Shown here: positions 1-5,139 of the stretch, one piece after another
How positions within the stretch are numbered: the first letter of the stretch is position 1
How the letters are laid out: every line of letters starts with the position of its first letter
Translations under genes and position numbers: made by a program
The notes under the pieces: generated by a model
Databases searched by the model: none
The model's input: only the letters and a program-made list of their open reading frames with translations
Told to the model about the DNA's origin: nothing
Assembly: GCA_021821705.1 (NCBI GenBank)
Contig: JAKACE010000173.1
Coordinates: 1-5,139 of the forward strand
Direction of reading: 5' to 3'
Length of the DNA stretch: 5,139 nucleotides
Source: Actinomycetes bacterium
GTDB taxonomy: Bacteria; Actinomycetota; Acidimicrobiia; Acidimicrobiales; Palsa-688

Positions 1-2075
1 TGGCGCTCAAGGTCCTGCATCCGGTGCTCGCCGAGGACCGCTCCTTCCTGCGCCGCTTCGAGATGGAGGCACAGCTCGTGGCCTCCCTGCGACATCCGGG
101 CATAGTGCGGGTCTACGACTGGGGAGAGGAGGGCGGCGATGCCTACCTCGCCATGGAGCTCCTCGACGGAGGGAGCTTGCGCGGGCTGCTCGACACCGGT
201 TACCGCCTGAGCGTTTCACAGGCCGCTGCCCTCGGAGTGGACGTGGCGGCGGCCCTGGCCCATGCCCACGCCCGTGGCCTGGTCCACCGCGACATCAAGC
301 CGGCCAACCTGCTCTTCGACGAGGAGGGCCGTTCGAGCGTCGCCGATTTCGGCATCGCCCGCGCCCTGGCCGAGGCGAGCTGGACCGAGCCCATGGGGGC
401 GTTGGTCGGCACCGCCCGTTATGCCGCCCCCGAGCAGCTCCAGGGTGTAGCGCTCGACGGGCGCGCCGACGTGTACGCCCTGGCGCTGGTCCTGGTCGAA
501 TGCGTCACGGGCGCGGTCCCGTTCGCGCGCGATACAACCCTTGGCGCCCTGATGGCCCGGGCCTCCCAGCCCCTGCCGGTGCCGGACGAGCTGGGACCGC
601 TCGTCCCGGTCCTGGAGGGGGCGGGCTCGCCGGCTCCGGACGACCGGCTGACGGCCGAGGAACTGGCCGAACGGATCGCTGTCGTGGCCCGCCAGCTGCG
701 CGCGCCGGCGCGCCTGCCCGTCCACGTGGCTGCACCGGCAGTGCCGCTGGAACCACCTGACCCCACCGAGCTGGGCACAGGGGCAGCCCGGCCGGCGGAC
801 GGTGGCCCAACCATCCTGGTTGACGACCTCGAGATCGTGGCAGCAGACGACGTGGGCGAGGGCCCGGCGAGCGGCACGCCGGAGGGAGCGGGCCCGACCG
901 GCACCCAGGGCTCGGCCGGCGACTGCGACGAGCAGGCCCCGTCCGCCCTGGCCACGTCCCCCGCCGACGCCGGCCCGCTCGCCACCACGGCGGCCGAGCT
1001 TGCCGCTGCTGCGGTGGCCGGCGACGGTCCCGACCTGACGCTGGCCGGGGCAGTACCTCCCACTCCCTCGTCCACACGCCCAGCTCCACCGGCCGGACCG
1101 GCGCACGGCGACGGGCCGGAGGCTCCTTCAAACGGTCCGGGCAAGCGCAGGGGCGCCCGGCGGCGTGACCTCCAGGGTCGCAAACGGCGCCGATGGCCGC
1201 GTCGCCTGGCGGTACTGGTGCTGGTTGTCTGCGTCCTCGGGGGCGGCGCCACCGCCGCCGTGCTGCTGACCCGGCCGGCGCCTCTGTACGCCGTGCCTTC
1301 ACTGGCCGGCGAGAGCCCGAGCGCAGCGGCGACGGCGCTTCATGCCCGGCACCTGCGCCTGGCAGTGGCCGGTCGCCAGTGGAGCCCGTCGACACCCAGC
1401 GGCGCCGTGATGTCCCAGTTCCCGCCGCCCGGGGTACGGGCCCGCGCCAAGACGGTGGTGGCTGTGACCCTCTCCCTCGGGCCTCAACCGGTGGCGGTGC
1501 CCTCGCTGACGACATTGGACCTGGCCCAGGCCCGTTCGGTCCTGCGCGGCCAGCAGCTACAGCTCGGTACCGTCACCCACAGGTCGAGCATGACCGTGCC
1601 GAAAGGCATGGTGATCTCGTGGTCCCACGCCGGCCACGAGCTACTGCCCGGCAGCAAGGTCGATGTCCTGGTGTCCACGGGCAAGCCCATGGTCACCGTG
1701 CCTCCGGCCGCTGACGGCAGTCCCTACACCCACCTTGCCGCCCAGCTGGCCGTCCTGCACCTCGCCGTCCACGAGGTGCAGGAGTACAGCAACACTGTGC
1801 CCCAGGGGGTCGTGATCGCGACTTCTCCGGCTCCGGGCAGCAGCCAGGTGGTTGGTACGGAGGTGACCGTGACGGTGTCCCTCGGCCCTCACCTGGTGAG
1901 CATCCCGTCGGCCATAATTGGCATGACCCAGGGTGAGGCCACGGATTACCTGCTCAAGCTGGGTCTGTACGTCTCTGGGGTGCAGGGCAGCCCTCTGGCG
2001 GCGGTGACCGGCTCGGTCCCTGCCGTAGGCACGTCGGTCCTGTACGGCAAGTCCATAACCCTCGTGGCCGGGTAG
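1..2075 (+). CDS. Transmembrane Ser/Thr protein kinase with four PASTA repeats (PknB/StkP type), 5' end missing
   Basis: The reading frame is open from the first bases (complete codons from position 3), giving 690 visible residues. The true start lies upstream, and the glycine-rich loop is missing. Seen: the VALK lysine (residue 3), HRDxKxxN with catalytic D97, DFG at 115-117, APE at 142-144, then a Pro/Ala/Gly-rich linker (about 235-385) and a very basic stretch. One transmembrane helix follows at about 402-422, with the basic residues on the kinase side, so the kinase is cytoplasmic. Four PASTA-like repeats follow outside the cell (about 429-495, 496-561, 562-629, 630-690). Known of the family: PASTA repeats sense muropeptides or lipid II, and the kinase regulates cell-wall synthesis and division. 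Oddities: the activation loop has S126 and T128 but lacks the TxT pair of mycobacterial PknB, and the last repeat is short and divergent. It ends in TAG at a natural PASTA C-terminus. Which paralogue it is cannot be told here. Confidence 0.95.
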   Translation, partial: ALKVLHPVLAEDRSFLRRFEMEAQLVASLRHPGIVRVYDWGEEGGDAYLAMELLDGGSLRGLLDTGYRLSVSQAAALGVDVAAALAHAHARGLVHRDIKPANLLFDEEGRSSVADFGIARALAEASWTEPMGALVGTARYAAPEQLQGVALDGRADVYALALVLVECVTGAVPFARDTTLGALMARASQPLPVPDELGPLVPVLEGAGSPAPDDRLTAEELAERIAVVARQLRAPARLPVHVAAPAVPLEPPDPTELGTGAARPADGGPTILVDDLEIVAADDVGEGPASGTPEGAGPTGTQGSAGDCDEQAPSALATSPADAGPLATTAAELAAAAVAGDGPDLTLAGAVPPTPSSTRPAPPAGPAHGDGPEAPSNGPGKRRGARRRDLQGRKRRRWPRRLAVLVLVVCVLGGGATAAVLLTRPAPLYAVPSLAGESPSAAATALHARHLRLAVAGRQWSPSTPSGAVMSQFPPPGVRARAKTVVAVTLSLGPQPVAVPSLTTLDLAQARSVLRGQQLQLGTVTHRSSMTVPKGMVISWSHAGHELLPGSKVDVLVSTGKPMVTVPPAADGSPYTHLAAQLAVLHLAVHEVQEYSNTVPQGVVIATSPAPGSSQVVGTEVTVTVSLGPHLVSIPSAIIGMTQGEATDYLLKLGLYVSGVQGSPLAAVTGSVPAVGTSVLYGKSITLVAG

Positions 2076-2101
2076 GCGCCGGCCCCGCCGGTGCTGGCGC
2101 C
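2075..2101. terminator. GC-rich hairpin between convergent genes, likely bidirectional terminator
   Basis: The first arm, 2075-2083 (GGCGCCGGC), pairs with 2093-2101 (GCTGGCGCC). This gives a 9-bp stem with one G-U pair on the plus-strand RNA and a 9-nt loop. It begins on the last base of the kinase stop codon and ends 4 bases before the stop of the S4-domain gene read from the other side. No T-run follows on either strand, so it is not a classical intrinsic terminator. U-poor hairpins at gene ends are common in high-GC actinobacteria, so a shared terminator for both transcripts is inferred from position and symmetry. Confidence 0.55.
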
Positions 2102-2104
2102 AGG

Positions 2105-2467
2105 TCAGGACCGGCGGGCGCGGTCCAGCTGCCTACGTTCGCGCTTGGTCGGACGCCCGGTGCCACGGTCACGAACGAAGTTGGCCACCGACTCCTCCTC
2201 GCTCGGCCGGGGCGGGGTGTGGTCGATGTAGCACGCCGCCGCCAGGGGGGCGCCCACACGCTTGTCGACGATCGCCGTCACCTCGACCACCCTGTCTCCG
2301 CCCGGTGTCGACGCCTCGACGGTGTCGCCCGGTTTGACCAGGCTGGCAGGCTTGGCACTGTTGCGGTTGAGCTTGACGTGCCCCGCCCGGCAGGCGTCGG
2401 TGGCGTCGGTGCGGGTCTTGAACAAGCGGACTCCCCACAGCCACTTGTCGACCCGCGTCTCCTCCAC
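2105..2467 (-). CDS. S4-domain RNA-binding protein, Hsp15 (HslR)-like
   Basis: This is a 120-residue protein starting at GTG 2467-2465 and ending in TGA. Residues 5-50 (beginning RVDKWLWGVRLFKTRTDA, with HVKLNRNSAKP and KPGD further on) match the S4 RNA-binding fold. The basic C-terminal tail with GRPTKRERR is typical of the Hsp15 family. Family knowledge: Hsp15 binds 50S subunits that carry stalled nascent peptidyl-tRNA, and the Bacillus relative RqcP assists alanine tailing of stalled chains. A ribosome-rescue role is therefore likely but inferred. This start was chosen because the S4 similarity begins right after it, an AGGAG (2483-2479) lies 11 nt upstream, and the GTG shares one base with the TAG stop of the preceding SCP2-like gene, indicating translational coupling. 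The frame is open further upstream, but that part is the SCP2-like gene read out of frame. It is likely co-transcribed with that gene. Confidence 0.9.
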   Translation of the reverse strand: MEETRVDKWLWGVRLFKTRTDATDACRAGHVKLNRNSAKPASLVKPGDTVEASTPGGDRVVEVTAIVDKRVGAPLAAACYIDHTPPRPSEEESVANFVRDRGTGRPTKRERRQLDRARRS

Positions 2468-3012
2468 TACTCGGTGATCTCCTGAAGCCGTGCGGCGGCT
2501 TCGAACGCCGCTGGACGGGGGGCCGTGGTCGTGGGCTCCTGGGCCGGCCCGTCGGTGCCGTCCTGTGCCCCGGTCGAGCCACCGGGACCGGCCGCCGTGG
2601 TCGCCGTCCTGGCGGTGCGGAACATGCCAGGACCGGCGGCAGGCCACATGCCGCTGCCTGGGTCGAGCAACTTGCTCATGTCGCCGTCGACGCGCATCCG
2701 GCCGCTCAGGAAGGCCTGCATGACAGCTTGGGGGTCGCCTTCCACGAACAGCGACCGAGCCGTCGCCCAGTCCAGCGACACGGTGACGTCGGGCCTGTCG
2801 AGATGCCCGGTCTCAACGGCGACGTGCCCGGTGGAGGTGTCCACGTGCGCCTGGAGCGGTTCGGGGGAGAACGGAGCGTCGTAGACGACGAGGTTGACCC
2901 GGACGGACGCGAGCGACGCTGCCGGGGGTAGTCCACCCGCCGCCTGCAGCTCGGCATATATCCGCCGTGCTTGTGCAACCCACTCGTCACTGAGGAAGGG
3001 GTACTTTGCCAT
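2467..3012 (-). CDS. SCP2 sterol-binding-fold domain protein
   Basis: This is a 181-residue protein starting at ATG 3012-3010 and ending in TAG. Residues from about 5 to 120 resemble the SCP2 sterol-carrier fold as found in bacteria. They open with FLSDEWVAQARRIYAELQ and contain the hallmark pattern DVTVSLDWATARSLF (75-89), then a VMQAFLSGRMRVDGDMSKLL segment (97-116) that closes the hydrophobic pocket. Proteins with this fold bind lipids or acyl groups in a tunnel; the ligand here is unknown. Residues 121-181 are a Gly/Ala/Thr/Pro-rich, probably disordered tail ending in a short helix-like AAFEAAARLQEITE. No signal peptide or membrane segment is seen, so it is probably cytoplasmic. It overlaps the S4-domain gene by one base and is divergent from gatC. 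No clear ribosome-binding site precedes the ATG, so a short-leader or leaderless mRNA is possible. Confidence 0.87.
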   Translation of the reverse strand: MAKYPFLSDEWVAQARRIYAELQAAGGLPPAASLASVRVNLVVYDAPFSPEPLQAHVDTSTGHVAVETGHLDRPDVTVSLDWATARSLFVEGDPQAVMQAFLSGRMRVDGDMSKLLDPGSGMWPAAGPGMFRTARTATTAAGPGGSTGAQDGTDGPAQEPTTTAPRPAAFEAAARLQEITE

Positions 3013-3110
3013 CGGTGCCCGAGCAGCTTACCCCCGGGCCCCGCCGGGCCAGGTAGCCGGCCGCGCCCCGTCGGGTCGACCCTGCGGCACCCGGTAGTTA
3101 CGATGGCCCG
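3013..3110. promoter_or_regulatory. Divergent intergenic region with palindromes
   Basis: This 98-bp gap lies between the starts of the SCP2-like gene (leftward) and gatC (rightward). It holds a perfect 10-bp palindrome, GGGTCGACCC (3073-3082), overlapping the proposed -35 of the gat promoter, and a short inverted repeat GGCCC-CGCC-GGGCC (3037-3050). On the minus strand, TAAGCT (3030-3025) fits the loose TANNNT -10 pattern and would start transcription about 6 bases before the SCP2-like ATG, but no -35 is recognisable for it. The repeats could be operator sites or chance in GC-rich DNA. Confidence 0.4.
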
Positions 3111-3111
3111 G
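3076..3111 (+). promoter_or_regulatory. Putative sigma70-type promoter of gatCAB giving a leaderless transcript
   Basis: A -35-like TCGACC (3076-3081, four of six matches to TTGACA) is followed after exactly 17 bp by a -10-like TACGAT (3099-3104, four of six matches to TATAAT). Counting the usual 7 bases puts the first transcribed base at 3111, the G of the gatC GTG start. No Shine-Dalgarno sequence precedes gatC, which fits leaderless translation, a common mode in actinobacteria. This is a sequence-pattern prediction only. Confidence 0.45.
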
Positions 3112-3413
3112 TGGCCCAGCCCATCTCCAAAGACGACGTCGCCCACGTGGCCCGCCTGGCCCGTCTGGCGTTGAGCGACGACGAGCTCGAGCAGTACACC
3201 TCGCAGCTGGCCGGCGTGCTCAGGCACGCTGCCGACATCGAGGCGCTCGACATCGAGGGTGTCGAAGCGACCGCCCATCCCTTTCCGCTGGTTAACGTGC
3301 TGAGGGAGGACTTGCCTACGCCGAGCTTGGACCGGGACGAGGTCCTGGCCCAGGCGCCCGATGTCGACCAGGACCGCTTCCGCATACCGCGCATACTCGG
3401 TGAGGCACCGTGA
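3111..3413 (+). CDS. gatC: Asp-tRNA(Asn)/Glu-tRNA(Gln) amidotransferase subunit C
   Basis: This 100-residue protein is the usual GatC length. It contains the family features: an N-terminal helix with [18 protein letters not shown] (9-26), the middle [19 protein letters not shown] segment, and the C-terminal [12 protein letters not shown]. GatC is the small belt subunit that wraps around and stabilises the GatA-GatB interface in the cytoplasmic GatCAB complex, which makes Gln-tRNA(Gln) and Asn-tRNA(Asn) from misacylated precursors. The GTG at 3111 is the only sensible start: the nearby ATG at 3103 is in another frame. It is the first gene of the gat operon and ends in TGA overlapping the GTG start of gatA by 4 bases (GTGA), so translation of the two is coupled. 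Confidence 0.96.
   Translation: MAQPISKDDVAHVARLARLALSDDELEQYTSQLAGVLRHAADIEALDIEGVEATAHPFPLVNVLREDLPTPSLDRDEVLAQAPDVDQDRFRIPRILGEAP
3399..3405 (+). promoter_or_regulatory. Ribosome-binding site of gatA
   Basis: GGTGAGG lies within the last codons of gatC, 4 bases before the GTG start of gatA. It supports the GTG at 3410 as the start, where the gatC stop and gatA start overlap as GTGA. Confidence 0.6.
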
Positions 3414-4855
3414 GCGGACCGGTACACGCCATCGCAGCGGATGTGCGCTCGGGTCGTCGCAGCGCCGCCGAAGTCCTGGAGGAGCACCTCGGGCGCATTG
3501 GCGAGCGCGAGGAGTCTGTGCACGCGTTCAACCTGGTCACGGCCGACGCCGCCAGGCAGCGGGCCGGACAGATCGACCGTGCCGTTGCTGCCGGCGGCGA
3601 TCCCGGGCCGCTGGCAGGGGTCCCGGTGGCGCTCAAGGACCTGATCTGTACCCGAGGAGTGCCGACCACCTGTTCCTCGCGCATTCTCGAGGGATGGGTG
3701 CCTCCCTACGACGCGACGGTCGTCAGCCGCCTGGCAGGAGCGGGAGCGGTGTTCGTGGGCAAGGCCAACATGGACGAGTTCGCCATGGGTTCGTCGACCG
3801 AGCACTCTGCGTTCGGGCCGACCCGGAACCCCCACGACCTGTCGCGGGTCCCCGGCGGGTCTTCAGGCGGCAGCGCCGCCGCTGTGGCAGCGGGTTTCGT
3901 GGCCGCATCGCTGGGAAGCGACACCGGGGGCTCGATACGCCAGCCCGCCGCCCTGTGCGGCGTCGTCGGTGTCAAGCCCACCTACGGTCTCGTCTCTCGT
4001 TACGGACTGGTGGCCTTTGCCAGTTCGCTCGACCAGATCGGGCCGTTCGCAACAACTGTTGCCGATGCCGCTCTCGTGCTCGATGCCATCGCCGGGCATG
4101 ACCCAAGAGACTCGACCAGCCTTCCCGGCAAGCGGCCGGCGGCTGGCAGCAGGTTGGGGCGAGGTGCGGAGGGCTTGCGGGTTGGTGTGATCGCCGAACT
4201 GGCAGGCGCTGAGGGGATCTCGGCGGACGTGGCCGCCCGGGTCAGCGAAGCGGCCGAGGCGCTGGCCTCCGCCGGCGCCAAGGTGGAGGAGGTGAGCGTG
4301 CCGTCCGTCGTGTACGGGCTGTCCGCCTACTACATGATGGCCCCGGCGGAGGCCTCCTCCAACCTGGCCCGCTACGACGGGGTGCGCTAGGGGCTGCGCA
4401 AGCCGGGCGCCGACATCACCGACATGTACGTCGCCACCCGCTCCGCCGGTTTCGGGCCGGAGGTCAAGAGGCGCATCATGCTCGGCACGTACGCACTGTC
4501 TGCCGGTTACTACGACGCCTACTACGGCAAGGCCCAGAAGGTACGGACGCTCATCATCCGTGATTTCGAGGCGGCGTACCGCTCCTATGACGTGCTGCTC
4601 TCGCCGACTTCGCCCACGACGGCCTTCGAGCTCGGGACCAAGACGTCCGACCCGCTCACCATGTACCTGAACGACGTCTGCACGATCCCCTCCAACCTGG
4701 CCGGTCACCCCGCCGCCAGTGTCCCTTTCGGCACGGGCGACGACGGTCTGCCCGTGGGGGTGCAGGTGCTGGCGCCTGCACTGGGTGAACCCGTCATGTT
4801 CCAGGTGGCCGAAGTGCTCGAGGCCGCCGTCCCTTCGCGCCGAGGTGCCTCATGA
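3410..4855 (+). CDS. gatA: Glutamyl/aspartyl-tRNA amidotransferase subunit A, interrupted by an in-frame TAG
   Basis: GatA hydrolyses glutamine and supplies ammonia to GatB for transamidation of Glu-tRNA(Gln)/Asp-tRNA(Asn). The frame spans 481 sense-or-amber codons, a normal GatA length. Codon 327 (4388-4390) is TAG, so the uninterrupted 5' part encodes 326 residues (3410-4390). The amidase-signature triad is intact: K76 in VALKD, S151 in the PGGSSGGS loop and S175 in GGSIR, each three below S. aureus K79/S154/S178. The frame then resumes without any shift through typical GatA sequence ([46 protein letters not shown]) to a TGA that overlaps the ATG of gatB. Relatives have Tyr at the TAG site (the DGVRYG motif), and nearly all Tyr codons here are TAC, so one C-to-G change explains it. 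A truncated product should be inactive. Either this is a sequence error, the TAG is read through, or the gene is a very fresh pseudogene. Confidence 0.93.
4388..4390 (+). other. In-frame amber (TAG) codon within gatA
   Basis: TAG replaces the conserved Tyr of the DGVRYG motif at codon 327 of gatA and is followed by GGG. The sequence on both sides is typical GatA in one frame, so no insertion or deletion is involved. No rescuing frame or splice-like element is seen. A recoding signal would have to be an RNA structure or a suppressor tRNA that cannot be judged from this window. Confidence 0.95.
4391..4855 (+). pseudogene. gatA: C-terminal part of gatA beyond the in-frame stop
   Basis: This is the 154-codon remainder of GatA. 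It carries R355 and D422, which align with a constant offset of three to S. aureus residues R358 and D425, recalled as glutamine-binding. The 326-residue N-terminal product therefore lacks part of the substrate site. The first in-frame ATG is at 4424 (143 residues to the end), but nothing resembling a ribosome-binding site precedes it, so separate initiation is poorly supported. Coding quality and codon use are unchanged from the 5' part, so there is no sign of decay. If TAG is read through, or is an error, this segment is simply the end of gatA. Confidence 0.7.
4842..4847 (+). promoter_or_regulatory. Ribosome-binding site of gatB
   Basis: GAGGTG near the end of gatA lies 4 bases before the ATG at 4852. 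Together with the ATGA overlap with the gatA stop, it fixes the start of gatB. Confidence 0.6.
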
Positions 4856-5139
4856 GCGACGACACGCTGTCAGGGTGGGAGGTCGTGGTCGGCCTCGAGG
4901 TCCACTGCGAGCTACGGACCGAGACCAAGCTGTTCTGCGGTTGCCGCAACGTCTTCGGCGACGAGCCCAACACCAACGTCTGTCCCGTCTGCCTCGGCCT
5001 GCCCGGGTCGCTCCCCGTGCTCAACAAGCAGGCAGTGGAGTACGCGATCCGCATCGGGACGGCACTGCACTGCCGGGTGCAGCCGTCGATGTTCCACCGC
5101 AAGAACTACTTCTACCCGGACATGCCCAAGGACTTCCAG
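4852..5139 (+). CDS. gatB: Aspartyl/glutamyl-tRNA amidotransferase subunit B, 3' end missing
   Basis: The frame is open from ATG 4852 to the end of the window, giving 96 residues of a protein that is usually about 480-500 long. Seen: [11 protein letters not shown] (11-21), the hallmark GLEVH motif; H18 matches the metal-binding His12 of S. aureus GatB. A four-cysteine set, CGC at 29-31 and CPVC at 44-47, resembles the zinc-type cysteines found in many but not all GatB proteins. [10 protein letters not shown] and [16 protein letters not shown] follow, the latter being a strongly conserved GatB segment. GatB is the tRNA-dependent kinase/transamidase subunit: it phosphorylates the Glu or Asp on the tRNA and uses ammonia channelled from GatA. 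The start overlaps the gatA stop (ATGA), so expression is expected to depend on ribosomes finishing gatA. Position 19 is Cys where many relatives have Val. Confidence 0.96.
   Translation, partial: MSDDTLSGWEVVVGLEVHCELRTETKLFCGCRNVFGDEPNTNVCPVCLGLPGSLPVLNKQAVEYAIRIGTALHCRVQPSMFHRKNYFYPDMPKDFQ

Noticed and set aside
24..26. GTG at 24 as the start of the kinase
   Set aside because: The frame is open upstream and already includes the VALK lysine, so the gene is cut by the window edge.
216..1515. Long minus-strand open frames opposite the kinase (216-1106, 419-1252, 505-1515)
   Set aside because: Their products are Arg/Pro/Gly-rich with no recognisable domain. High GC removes stop codons from antisense frames, and the plus strand encodes clear kinase motifs.
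2468..2647. Upstream extension of the S4-domain protein to an ATG at 2647
   Set aside because: This stretch is the SCP2-like gene in another frame. The GTG at 2467 has a ribosome-binding site and begins at the S4 similarity.
3103..3105. ATG at 3103 as the gatC start
   Set aside because: It is out of frame with gatC.
3361..4101. Plus-strand 246-codon open frame across the gatC/gatA junction
   Set aside because: It is out of frame with both genes and gives an Arg-rich product with no domain, whereas gatA is unambiguous in the overlapping frame.
4388..4390. Pyrrolysine insertion at the TAG
   Set aside because: GatA is not a pyrrolysine protein, the replaced residue is Tyr, and no insertion element or pyl gene is in the window.
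4391..4423. A frameshift or insertion as the cause of the gatA break
   Set aside because: The GatA-like sequence before and after the TAG is in the same frame, with only the one substituted codon between them.

Overview
The window is uniformly GC-rich, with third codon positions almost all G or C. It carries a transmembrane PASTA-type Ser/Thr kinase, leaderless-looking gene starts, and a gatC-gatA-gatB cluster. Together these suggest an actinobacterial (Actinomycetota) chromosome, possibly a lesser-known lineage such as Acidimicrobiia. The lineage is inference. No RNA gene, mobile element, CRISPR array or long repeat is visible.

Layout: positions 1-2075 (+) hold most of a eukaryotic-type Ser/Thr kinase. 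Its N-terminus lies upstream of the window. It has a Pro/Ala-rich linker, one transmembrane helix and four extracellular PASTA repeats. A GC hairpin at 2075-2101 separates its stop from a convergent two-gene unit on the minus strand. That unit is an SCP2-like lipid-binding-fold protein (3012-2467) followed, with a one-base overlap, by a small S4-domain RNA-binding protein of the Hsp15 type (2467-2105). A 98-bp divergent intergenic region (3013-3110) contains a plausible promoter for the gat operon, placed so that the transcript would begin at or next to the GTG start of gatC.

The rest, 3111-5139 (+), is gatC, gatA and the first 96 codons of gatB. Neighbouring genes are joined by 4-base start/stop overlaps (GTGA and ATGA). 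Their products form the GatCAB amidotransferase, which converts Glu-tRNA(Gln) and/or Asp-tRNA(Asn) to Gln-tRNA(Gln) and Asn-tRNA(Asn).

The most notable observation is an in-frame TAG at 4388-4390 inside gatA, at a position where GatA proteins normally have a conserved Tyr. The frame continues undamaged for 154 more codons to the natural end, which overlaps gatB. Everything else about the gene looks functional. A sequencing or assembly error, a very recent nonsense mutation, or amber suppression/readthrough are all possible. The kinase and the SCP2-like gene both end in TAG at natural C-termini, which argues against general TAG reassignment.
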